A program made the position numbers and the translations under genes. A stretch of 19,471 bases of DNA from CAZOHG01 sp964579725 (lineage in GTDB: Bacteria; Zhuqueibacterota; JdFR-76; BMS3Abin05), in contig CAZOHG010000061.1 of the NCBI GenBank assembly GCA_964579725.1, positions 1-19,471 on the forward strand, written 5' to 3'. Positions 7,556-14,726 of the stretch are shown here, piece after piece (within the stretch, counting starts at the first letter, position 1; each line of letters starts with the position of its first letter). The notes beneath the pieces are model-generated. The model was not told the DNA's origin. It searched no databases and saw only the letters and a program-made list of their open reading frames with translations.

Positions 7556-9670
7556 TCACGACTCCACTTTTTTAACGGGAAGCGTCATTTCGAAAACCGT
7601 CCCGTCCGCTGACGCCGCAAAGGTGATGTTCCCGTTGTGTTCCTGTACAATGCGGCGTGTGACCGCCAAACCGATCCCTGAGCCGTTCTCCTTTGTGGAA
7701 AAGAAGGGTTCGAACACGCGCTCTTTGTCGGATTCGGGAATGCCGCTCCCCTGGTCGACCACACGCACCAACACATATTCGGGATCTCGCAGTTTCGCTT
7801 CGATTTTCAGGGTCCCCCCATCGGGCATGGCTTCCAAACCATTCAGCCCTAAATTCAAAAAAGCCAAAAAAAGCTGGTCGGAATCTCCTTCCACCCAGAT
7901 GCGCCGAGGCGGCGGCAAAAAGACAACGGAGAATTTTTCGGGGGCTCCTTCTTTGCGAAGCATGTGCACCACGCGCTCCAGTAATCGGGTTAAATCGATT
8001 TCCTGTTTTTGCAAGGGACGGGGCCTGGCAAAATCCAGAAAACTGTTGAGCACGCGGTTCAGGCGATCCGTTTCGTCCAAAATAAAGTGAAGCACTTCCC
8101 TTTGAGCGGACGTAAGGTTTTCCGCTTGCTCAAGAAGGGTTTCGGCTGAAGCACGAATGACGCCGAGGGGATTTCGAATTTCGTGGGAAACGGAGGCCAC
8201 CATTCTGCCCAGAGCAGCCAATTTTTCCGCCTGCACCAATTGGTGTTCTCGTTCCTGCACTTTTCGGATCATTTGCACACGTAAAATAGCCATGGCCACT
8301 TGCCCTGAAAAGATGTCCAACATTTCCAGCCAATCGGTGGAGAATTTGCGACGGTCTTCAAAATTCGCCAGAAAAAGCAGGCCCAGAAGCGCCTCCTTCC
8401 CCTGCAGTGGAACCACCACGGCCGCTTCCGAAAGAACGGGCAGTTCCCCGGGCTGAGAGGCAAATTGGCGCGTAATGTCAAGCCACTCCACCGGCTTTTC
8501 CTGATTTTTCAACCATTGGACAAAGGGGCTCTGGACCTGGAGAGTAATCTTTTTCGGCCAATTGAGGGCGCACACTGTTTTATATCTTTTGTTTTCGCCC
8601 AAAAGGAAAAGCACCCGCGGAAATCCGACATCATTTTTCAGGAATCGCGCCACACGGCACGCCATTTCATTGGGTTCAATGCAATCGAGAAGACTCCGAG
8701 AGAATTCGCTCATTTTCTCGCGCAGTTGGAAAAGTTCTCGCAAAAAGATTTGATCGAGCATTCGGGAGACGTATTTTTCCACAGGCCGCAGCAGGAAAAC
8801 AAGGAGTACAATCAGCAAGCCTTCCAACACTCCGGATTCCACGCCGTAAATGCTCGCCAGTGCGCCTGCCAGATTTTTCAGAACCAAAATGTAAATCGCC
8901 AAGAGCAATCCGGTCACAGTAAAATACACCAAACTGCGCTGAAGCAGGAGACGAATATTGAGCAGGCGGTACTTCAACACCGCCACGGCAAAGAAAAGGC
9001 TGACCAAAATCGTGTAGGAACTGCCCAAAAAGAAGAAGAGGCGGCCGGCCGGGAAGAAAAGCCGTGACACGCCAACCAACAGGCCGATTCCGAAAACAAG
9101 CGCCACCCCCAGCATTAAATACTTGAGTTGCAGCCTTTCGCGAACCCCACGCTTTCTTCGAAACGATTGAATCAGGTTGGAAAAGCTCCAGGCGTACCAC
9201 AAAAAGCTGTACAACAAAATCAGGTAGATTTGCACGCGAAATCCGAGGGCGCTGTGAATGGCGAAGGAATAGTAACAAATGCCGCCCAATTCCGGAATGG
9301 GATGAATCGTGTAGCGGGCATGCCAGATCGAAAGCAAAAACAGGAAAAGGGGGACGGCGTAAATGGGAACCAGTTCCAGTTTTTCCAACCAGGGCAAATG
9401 AATCCGGCGAGGAAACACCAAACTAAAATGCAGGAAAAAGGCCGAAGAGGAAAAAATACCGAAAAGAATAAGGCGAATGCCCCAGGAAATGGCAGCACCA
9501 TTTCGACCCAAAATCATGACGAATTCGCCCAGATTCCAGAGGGCAAATGAAAAAACAAAGAGGCCAAAAAGCCGATTAGCCAGGCGGCGGGGGTTGTTCA
9601 GAAAGACAAAAAGCGACAGGGTTAGGTTAATGGTAAATGCCAGTATGACCGGTAAGGCAAAAAGCGTCAT
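7556..9670 (-). CDS. Multi-pass membrane sensor histidine kinase with GAF domain
   Basis: 704 aa. The first 300 residues hold about nine hydrophobic segments: a seven-helix-like sensor region (about 4-240) and two more segments (about 246-298). A GAF-like domain spans about 325-465. The kinase core has the H-box SHEIRNP with His496, N-box NLGLNGLEAM (Asn606/Asn610), G1 DQGSG (639-643), F-box EPFFS (654-658) and G2 GSGIGLA. The HisKA/HATPase arrangement is of the NtrB type, fitting the NtrC-type partner encoded immediately downstream. The ATG at 9670 has GAGG 9 nt upstream; a TTG five codons earlier is less likely. The layout resembles PrsK of PEP-CTERM/exosortase loci, but no exosortase or PEP-CTERM gene is present. 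The signal sensed is unknown; the neighbours (lipid transport, lipase) hint at envelope or lipid state. Confidence 0.94.
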   Translation of the reverse strand: MTLFALPVILAFTINLTLSLFVFLNNPRRLANRLFGLFVFSFALWNLGEFVMILGRNGAAISWGIRLILFGIFSSSAFFLHFSLVFPRRIHLPWLEKLELVPIYAVPLFLFLLSIWHARYTIHPIPELGGICYYSFAIHSALGFRVQIYLILLYSFLWYAWSFSNLIQSFRRKRGVRERLQLKYLMLGVALVFGIGLLVGVSRLFFPAGRLFFFLGSSYTILVSLFFAVAVLKYRLLNIRLLLQRSLVYFTVTGLLLAIYILVLKNLAGALASIYGVESGVLEGLLIVLLVFLLRPVEKYVSRMLDQIFLRELFQLREKMSEFSRSLLDCIEPNEMACRVARFLKNDVGFPRVLFLLGENKRYKTVCALNWPKKITLQVQSPFVQWLKNQEKPVEWLDITRQFASQPGELPVLSEAAVVVPLQGKEALLGLLFLANFEDRRKFSTDWLEMLDIFSGQVAMAILRVQMIRKVQEREHQLVQAEKLAALGRMVASVSHEIRNPLGVIRASAETLLEQAENLTSAQREVLHFILDETDRLNRVLNSFLDFARPRPLQKQEIDLTRLLERVVHMLRKEGAPEKFSVVFLPPPRRIWVEGDSDQLFLAFLNLGLNGLEAMPDGGTLKIEAKLRDPEYVLVRVVDQGSGIPESDKERVFEPFFSTKENGSGIGLAVTRRIVQEHNGNITFAASADGTVFEMTLPVKKVES

Positions 9671-9818
9671 GGTGCGCAGCCTCAATTTCCCAACAAAAAA
9701 TCCACCCGTTTAAATCCGTCAAGTTGCCCGCTCGCCCTTTCCCAAGGTGTGGGGACCCAAAACAGCGGCAAAAGGTATTTTCTTCCAAAAGGTCAACGGT
9801 ACGAAGAAAAAACGCCGT

Positions 9819-10727
9819 TCAAAGTAGCCGGTAGCGCCGTATTTTTCGGCGCCATTTGTGCTGAATTTCGGGCCATTTTTCCGTAGCCGCCCGCCGTCCG
9901 ATTTCAATCATGCGCGGCACATTTTCGAAATCCGCCCAATGAATGCGGCCGAGGTCCGGGTGAATGACCACGTCCGCCTGGCGCAGCTTCTCGAGATTCA
10001 AATGGTACCCGGTAATTTCGTCTGCGCGGAACATGAGTTCCAGAGCGTTTCGAATGTCCAAATCCTCTTGAATTCCGGGACTCACATCCACCCCAATCAC
10101 AAACCCCGCGCCCATTTTGCGAACCTCAACCACGGGAACAAGGCTCACGACGCCTCCGTCCACCAGGGCCATGTCCCCCCATTGAACAGGCGGAAACACA
10201 CCGGGGATGGTGCTGCTGGCTGCCACCGCCTTTCGAATAGACCCCTTTGTCAGTAAAATCGGCTCACCGGAAATGTAATCCACGGCAACTGCGCCGAAGG
10301 GGATGAGGGTGTCCTGAAGATCCCCGTCGTCCAACAATTCGGCCAGGGCTTCCTCCAAAACCTCGGGACCGAAAAAACTCATACGCGTGAAAGAGCGCGC
10401 CAAGACAAACTGCTGCTTGACAAAATAGCCCACTCGCTGCAAAATTTTCTGGCGCTCCCAATCTTTGGGAGGAACCATGACGTCCAAATGGTGCTTTTTC
10501 AAAAAATCGGACTCCAGCAGCCGATTCATTCTGTCGATCACCACTTCGATGCTTCCGGTTTGAGCGTACATCGCGCCGGCAATGGAGCCGGCACTGGTTC
10601 CCGCAATAAAGTGAATCGGAATGCGATTGGCTTCGAGGATTTCCAACACCCCTAAATGAGCAAATCCTTTGGCGCCACCCCCTCCCAACGCCAATCCGAC
10701 GGTTGGCTTTTTCCCGATTCCAAACAT
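9819..10727 (-). CDS. Patatin-like phospholipase (RssA-type)
   Basis: 302 aa with no signal peptide or obvious membrane segment, so cytoplasmic or peripheral. It carries the Ser-Asp dyad hallmarks: oxyanion loop LGGGGAKG (14-21), nucleophile elbow GTSAG (Ser45), and DGG with Asp190. Members hydrolyse acyl esters of phospholipids. The C-terminal region is helical and ends in a basic RRKIRRYRLL, which could touch anionic membrane. The ATG at 10727 is preceded by GAGGTGACAAAA; a TTG start 11 codons upstream would sit almost on the preceding stop. It follows the MCE gene by 35 bp and is probably in the same transcript, suggesting that phospholipid hydrolysis is linked to Mla-type lipid transport. 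Enzyme class is firm; substrate is inferred. Confidence 0.92.
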   Translation of the reverse strand: MFGIGKKPTVGLALGGGGAKGFAHLGVLEILEANRIPIHFIAGTSAGSIAGAMYAQTGSIEVVIDRMNRLLESDFLKKHHLDVMVPPKDWERQKILQRVGYFVKQQFVLARSFTRMSFFGPEVLEEALAELLDDGDLQDTLIPFGAVAVDYISGEPILLTKGSIRKAVAASSTIPGVFPPVQWGDMALVDGGVVSLVPVVEVRKMGAGFVIGVDVSPGIQEDLDIRNALELMFRADEITGYHLNLEKLRQADVVIHPDLGRIHWADFENVPRMIEIGRRAATEKWPEIQHKWRRKIRRYRLL

Positions 10728-10762
10728 TTTTGTCACCTCGGTTTTCGAAAACCGGTGCAAGT

Positions 10763-11791
10763 TTAGGGATTTCCGGTTCGTTCTTTCATTTTGGTTCGAA
10801 TGTGCGCACCGTCCCGGCGGGCTTTTGGCAAAAACCAGCGTAGAAAACGGTTGGTCTCCACGCCGTACACGGCGTCTCGCAGCGCCCAGTACATTTCGGG
10901 ATCGTTTACCAGAGCGCCCAATGTGCCCTTTCCGGTGTCAATTTTAGCCGTAATATTTTTCAGATTTTTTAAAACCTCCGCTAAATTCTTGCTGACTTGC
11001 CGTCCGTAGGTGGAATCGCTGAGCATTTTCCCCAACAAGCTTTGTGACGACTGCATCTTTTTCGTCATGTCATTGAGATGCCTGCTCGCTTGTTGAAGAT
11101 TCCAGACCGCACGCCGAATTCCGACGGTGTCTTTCAACATGTACCCCAACGCTCCCTGCCCCTGCCGAATGCCTCTGGCCACGGCAGCCAAGTCGGCAGA
11201 AGCTGCATTTAAATTTTGGATGGTGGCCGTCAATTGGGGATTGGGGCGGGTAATCAGACTTCCCAAAAATCCCGATCCGTCGGAAATTTGTTGCAGAATC
11301 TGCCGGAGTTCAACTGCCACCTGGTCAATGTGGTCGATCATTTGATCGCTATTGGAGAGAACTTCCTGGTAACCGGCTGCTTTTGCCACCGGAATGTAGG
11401 AACCTGGGGGCAAGGGACGGGCCGTGGCACTTCCCATCGAGATGCTGACGAAACGGGTCGTAACCAACGAAAGAGAGGTAATGCGCGCACGGGAATCGGT
11501 GCGAATGCGATTCATAACGGCTTTTTGAACCAAAATGACCACTTCCACCCGCTGTTGGGTCACATCCTGTGGGAATTGGATTTTGTCGACGTAGCCCACG
11601 TTCAAGCCGTTCAACATGACCGCATCTCCCTTGTGCAGCCCGTTAATGTCGGGAAAGAGAATCTTGTAGCGTACCTTTTCACCGAAAACCTTTTGCTGCT
11701 GCCCCACGGAAAAAATGGCCACAATCAACACCACAAAAGCCACTAAAATGAGCGCTCCGACCCGCGTTTCTCGTACAAAGCGACGATTCAT
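10763..11791 (-). CDS. mlaD: MCE/MlaD-family substrate-binding protein of a lipid ABC transporter
   Basis: 342 aa. One N-terminal membrane anchor (about 11-30) with a short basic cytoplasmic end (MNRRFVRETR) is followed by a periplasmic MCE domain (about 38-120) with the family pattern G-L-x-x-G-x-x-V-x-x-x-G-x-x-V-G-x-V (51-68). The remaining 200 residues are largely helical with regular hydrophobic spacing, consistent with the needle or coil extension of longer MCE proteins; E. coli MlaD is only about 180 aa. MCE proteins form hexameric rings that pass lipids between the inner and outer membranes. The ATG at 11791 has GAGGTGATTAT upstream and lies 14 bp after the ATPase gene. The gene symbol follows family assignment only. 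Confidence 0.9.
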   Translation of the reverse strand: MNRRFVRETRVGALILVAFVVLIVAIFSVGQQQKVFGEKVRYKILFPDINGLHKGDAVMLNGLNVGYVDKIQFPQDVTQQRVEVVILVQKAVMNRIRTDSRARITSLSLVTTRFVSISMGSATARPLPPGSYIPVAKAAGYQEVLSNSDQMIDHIDQVAVELRQILQQISDGSGFLGSLITRPNPQLTATIQNLNAASADLAAVARGIRQGQGALGYMLKDTVGIRRAVWNLQQASRHLNDMTKKMQSSQSLLGKMLSDSTYGRQVSKNLAEVLKNLKNITAKIDTGKGTLGALVNDPEMYWALRDAVYGVETNRFLRWFLPKARRDGAHIRTKMKERTGNP

Positions 11792-11805
11792 ATAATCACC
11801 TCTGT

Positions 11806-12534
11806 CTAACTTTCAATAAATTCCCGAACAATGGGATCGTCCGTTGATTTGGTTTCCTCTACGGTACCAACAAAATGAATTTTCCCGCGGTAAAGAAGAG
11901 CAATGCGATCACCCACAGTGAAAGCGCTTTTAATGTCGTGCGTGACCACGACCGATGTAACCCCTAAAATTTTCTGGAGATTCCGAATCATTTCGTTAAT
12001 TTTTTTGGCAATGATCGGGTCCAGTCCGGTTGTGGGTTCATCGTACAAAAGCCCCTTGGGTTCGATGGCCAAAGCTCGCGCCAAACTCACGCGTTTTTTC
12101 ATTCCACCCGAGAGGTCGGACGGCATCATGTCCTCGGTTCCCTCCAATCCTACCAACCGAAGCTTCTCACGGACCCGTACCTCAATTTCCTCTTCCGTCA
12201 AAGTCGTGTGTTCCCGAAGCGCGTAGGCGACATTTTCAAAAACATCCAGCGAGTCGAAAAGGGCTCCGCCCTGAAAAACCATGCCCACTTTGGTACGAAT
12301 AGGAATGAGCTCGTCCTCCGACAGATTCGTAATATCCTGACCGTCCACCCATACGCGGCCCCCGTCGGGGCGAAGCAGGCCGTTAATGTGACGGAGAAGC
12401 ACACTTTTTCCGGCGCCGCTTCCACCCAAAATGACCAGGGTTTCCCCCTCCGCTATTTGCAGGTCGATACCCTTTAGCACCTCGTGTTCGCCAAAGCTTT
12501 TGTGGACATTTTCAAAAACGATAAATGCGTTCAT
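11806..12534 (-). CDS. mlaF: MlaF-type ABC transporter ATP-binding protein
   Basis: 242 aa, the cytoplasmic ATPase that powers the MCE lipid transporter. Visible motifs are Walker A GGSGAGKS (37-44), Q-loop Gln88 (FQGGALFDSL, the form typical of Mla/MCE ATPases), signature LSGGM (141-145), Walker B GLLYDE (161-166) and the switch histidine in THD (His199). The length is slightly shorter than E. coli MlaF (about 270 aa). The ATG at 12534 overlaps the permease stop in an ATGA junction, so translation is coupled; an in-frame extension of 46 codons overlaps the permease gene and is not protein-like. Order permease, ATPase, MCE protein is conserved in many bacteria. Confidence 0.95.
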   Translation of the reverse strand: MNAFIVFENVHKSFGEHEVLKGIDLQIAEGETLVILGGSGAGKSVLLRHINGLLRPDGGRVWVDGQDITNLSEDELIPIRTKVGMVFQGGALFDSLDVFENVAYALREHTTLTEEEIEVRVREKLRLVGLEGTEDMMPSDLSGGMKKRVSLARALAIEPKGLLYDEPTTGLDPIIAKKINEMIRNLQKILGVTSVVVTHDIKSAFTVGDRIALLYRGKIHFVGTVEETKSTDDPIVREFIES

Positions 12535-13352
12535 TGGCCGATAAAAATCACAAAGAGTTTCGTGAGAAAAAAATCCGAAATCATAATGAGAATAAAGCTG
12601 GCCACCACGGTATTGGTGGTCGAATTCCCCACATCTTCTGCTCCGTGGTGGACGTTGAACCCGTTGTAGCAACCTACCATCGCAATAATGACGGCAAAGA
12701 AAAGGGACTTTACCACCCCGACCAAAATATCGGACAACTCAAGAGCATTAATGGCCGGATTAATGTACTGGAACACGCTCATTTTCAGATTGAGTTTTGC
12801 TACGAGAAGCCCGCCTACCATTCCCCAAAAATCACCCATAATAGTAAGAACGGGAAGCATGATCAAAGTGGAAACGAACCGCGGGACAACAAGCTTTTTC
12901 ACAGGGCTTGCCCCAAGAGAACGAATAGCGTCGATCTGTTCCGTCACATTCATGGAACCAATGACTGCCGTCATCCCCGAGCCCACACGCCCCCCAACCA
13001 AAAGCCCCGTCAAAAGCGGGCCAAATTCCTTGACCAAACCCGCAGCTACGGCTGCTCCTACAATCATTCGACCGGCAAAATTGGAGCGAGCGTACGCCAC
13101 CTGAATGGTAATGACCATGCCCAGAAAAAAGAAGGTCAGCATGACGATCCCGTGAGATTTCACCCCGTTTTTTTCAAGATGTTCCAGAAGATTGTTCCAC
13201 TCAAACGGACGGCGAAAAGTAAATTTAAGGGTGTCCAAAAATAGGTAAGTGAGGCGTCCCGTGTGCAGCGTGTATTCCTGCACCTTTTTTCGGAAGAAAC
13301 TCCAGGATTGTTTCAGCGCAATGGCTTCTTCTTTGAAAAATCGAATTTTCAT
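12531..13352 (-). CDS. mlaE: MlaE-family lipid ABC transporter permease
   Basis: 273 aa, an inner-membrane permease of the MCE/Mla system. The family signature is complete: EFGPLLTGLLVGGRVGSG followed by IGSMNVTEQIDAIRSLG, with hydrophobic segments at about 70-90, 150-175, 200-225 and 240-270. The N-terminal 60 residues form an amphipathic elbow region as in the family. The ATG at 13352 has only a modest upstream GAG. It is the first gene of the probable six-gene unit mlaE-mlaF-mlaD-patatin-kinase-regulator. No MlaC (periplasmic shuttle), MlaB (STAS) or MlaA gene lies in the window, so this is a minimal core or the partners are elsewhere. Confidence 0.95.
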   Translation of the reverse strand: MKIRFFKEEAIALKQSWSFFRKKVQEYTLHTGRLTYLFLDTLKFTFRRPFEWNNLLEHLEKNGVKSHGIVMLTFFFLGMVITIQVAYARSNFAGRMIVGAAVAAGLVKEFGPLLTGLLVGGRVGSGMTAVIGSMNVTEQIDAIRSLGASPVKKLVVPRFVSTLIMLPVLTIMGDFWGMVGGLLVAKLNLKMSVFQYINPAINALELSDILVGVVKSLFFAVIIAMVGCYNGFNVHHGAEDVGNSTTNTVVASFILIMISDFFLTKLFVIFIGQ

Positions 13353-13452
13353 GGGGTTCTCAGCATCCGACTGCCTTCCACACGGGCTTCGAAAACCGCG
13401 TCATTTTTCCCGCCGGATTTTGCGCTCCCGGAACAGGGAAAGAAAGGGCGAT

Positions 13453-13839
13453 CTAATGGGTGTGCCCCTTTTTCAGGCGCATTGTTTCCAACCGACCCTG
13501 ATCGCTTACAAAAAAACTGAGCAAAAAGCTAATAATACTCAATAAAATGGCTCCCACAAAAGCCGCCCAAAAATTTTCAACCACAAAACCGTTGACGACT
13601 TTGGCGGTAATATAGATTAAAAATCCGTTGACGACAAAAGTGAAAAGACCCAATGTGAGAAGATTTAAGGGTAGTGTGATTAAAATTAAAAACGGCCTTA
13701 GAACGGCGTTCAACACCCCAATGACCAAAGCGGCAACAAACGGTGCAAACACTCCCTGAAAATCAAGGCCTTTCAAAAGCCAGGCGGTAAAAATCAGGGC
13801 AAAGGCATTTATGACCCACCGAATAATAAATCCGCGCAT
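13453..13839 (-). CDS. Phage holin family 4_2 / YvlD-type membrane protein
   Basis: 128 aa with four hydrophobic segments covering most of the chain and a basic, histidine-containing tail (RLKKGHTH). The central motif NAVLRPFLILITLPLNLLTL is typical of the family named after phage holins but common in bacterial chromosomes (YvlD of Bacillus); no phage genes surround it. Role unknown, probably envelope related. The ATG at 13839 is fixed by AGGAGGAAGGAAT just upstream; the longer in-frame reading adds 34 residues without family likeness. Its stop is 100 bp upstream of the permease gene with no terminator between, so read-through into the Mla genes is possible. A sigma-70-like promoter lies at 13953-13981. 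Confidence 0.88.
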   Translation of the reverse strand: MRGFIIRWVINAFALIFTAWLLKGLDFQGVFAPFVAALVIGVLNAVLRPFLILITLPLNLLTLGLFTFVVNGFLIYITAKVVNGFVVENFWAAFVGAILLSIISFLLSFFVSDQGRLETMRLKKGHTH

Positions 13840-13952
13840 ATTCCTTCCTCCTAAAAAGAACGGTGTTTTTTTCCCATTGAATGCGGCCTCACGCTCCGGG
13901 CGTGTTTTTTCCCCGCCCAAAGCCAACTTTTGAAAAAACAATATCTACAGTA

Positions 13953-13981
13953 AAGATAACCAGATTTGGGGTGAGTTTCAA
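13953..13981 (-). promoter_or_regulatory. Sigma-70-like promoter of the holin-family gene
   Basis: On the minus strand TTGAAA (13981-13976) and TATCTT (13958-13953) are separated by exactly 17 bp, with a predicted start near 13946 and a leader of about 105 nt. An 11-bp perfect palindrome, TTGCG-A-CGCAA (14006-14016), lies about 25 bp upstream of the -35 box and could be an activator site. Confidence 0.5.
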
Positions 13982-14016
13982 GATATTTCTGTGATTCGGG
14001 TCAAGTTGCGACGCAA

Positions 14017-14121
14017 ATTGGATTTAGTGGCGGAAGGCAAAGAGTTTCCGCCTACCCAAAAGGGATGGGCTCACATCCAGGCCGTGTCCTGCGGATGTGG
14101 GGGAGAAAACGAACCTATCTA
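14017..14121. other. Gene-free stretch with two hairpins
   Basis: No coding potential. Two inverted repeats are clear: GGCGGAA...TTCCGCC (14029-14035 with 14046-14052) and CACATCC-AGG...CCT-GC-GGATGTG (14072-14081 with 14088-14099). Neither is followed by a T tract. They sit next to the repeat element at 14122-14269 and may be further remnants of small palindromic repeats. Confidence 0.45.
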
Positions 14122-14269
14122 AACATCCCCCCCGCCCCTCTCAAGGGGGGACTTTTGAGGGTTTCTGAAACGGACTTTTGATTTGCCGTTAGAAAAAATA
14201 CGCGAAATTAAAGCCCAATTGAATAAACCGGCCCAATCCCTCCCCTTTGAAGGGGGTAAGGGGGATGTT
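14122..14269. repeat. MITE-like element with about 30-bp terminal inverted repeats
   Basis: The left end (14122-14151) starts AACATCCCCC and the right end (14238-14269) finishes GGGGGATGTT; the two are imperfect inverted copies over about 30 bp. Each end is itself a small palindrome (CCCCT...AGGGG). The 86-bp interior has no coding potential. This is the form of short non-autonomous repeat elements that occur many times in a genome; the copy number here is unknown. A 71-codon minus-strand frame over it (PLPPSKGRDW...SPLERGGG) is the usual false reading of such C-rich repeats. Confidence 0.6.
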
Positions 14270-14342
14270 CTTCTTGGTTTGCCTTTTGCCTCGAAAATTG
14301 AATTTTTAAAACAACACCAACACAATCCCACCAATTTTTATC

Positions 14343-14364
14343 CCACCCTTTCAGGGTGGTTTTT
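14343..14364 (+). terminator. Terminator-like hairpin facing the plus strand
   Basis: CCACCCT-TTC-AGGGTGG (14343-14359) is followed by TTTTT (14360-14364) on the plus strand. No plus-strand gene lies upstream, so it may be a relic, belong to the neighbouring repeats, or block antisense transcription into the importer genes. Confidence 0.4.
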
Positions 14365-14726
14365 GGTTTAGGTCACCCTCTTTTCCCCAGGGCGTTTCCC
14401 TGGACTGGTGTCTGGCGTCCCCTTGGGGCTTGGTTTTGATTGCCTATTCTTAGAGATTCAAATTTCAATTGAAAATTTTGAGACCTTTTCTTTTTGTCCT
14501 GTTATTTGGAAAAGGACGTCTGTTCCCGGTGCAAATCGTTCATTCTGTAGGGTATTTTCCGACATCGCCCCATTTGAGAAAAAGTCCCTCTGACAGAACC
14601 ATCCCGTCCCCTAACAATTTGCTTCTTGACAGGTGGGTTCGAAGGGATGTTCGAGTTTTTTCCTCTCCAAATCCAAGCGCTTATTCAAAAGCAGATTCCA
14701 TTCAAAGCCACCCGAAACGCGATTTT
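14365..14726. other. Gene-free stretch downstream of the importer genes
   Basis: About 360 bases follow the MalG-type permease stop. Plus-strand open frames here continue antisense into the permease gene and look like codon-bias shadows. I see one short AT-rich dyad around CAATTG near 14460-14485 and no clear minus-strand terminator for the importer operon. Confidence 0.4.

Noticed and set aside
13453..13839. Prophage origin suggested by the holin-family name
   Set aside because: The family is common on bacterial chromosomes, and no lysin, capsid, tail, integrase or att-like repeat accompanies it.
13890..13910. CACGC/GCGTG hairpin followed by TTTTTT on the plus strand
   Set aside because: Only five base pairs, faces a strand with no gene, and lies inside the probable leader of the minus-strand holin-family gene; not strong enough to list as a terminator.
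14119..14334. 71-codon minus-strand frame over the repeat element
   Set aside because: Its C- and G-rich repeats yield PLPPSKG and PLERGG strings, a known artefact of translating small palindromic repeats.
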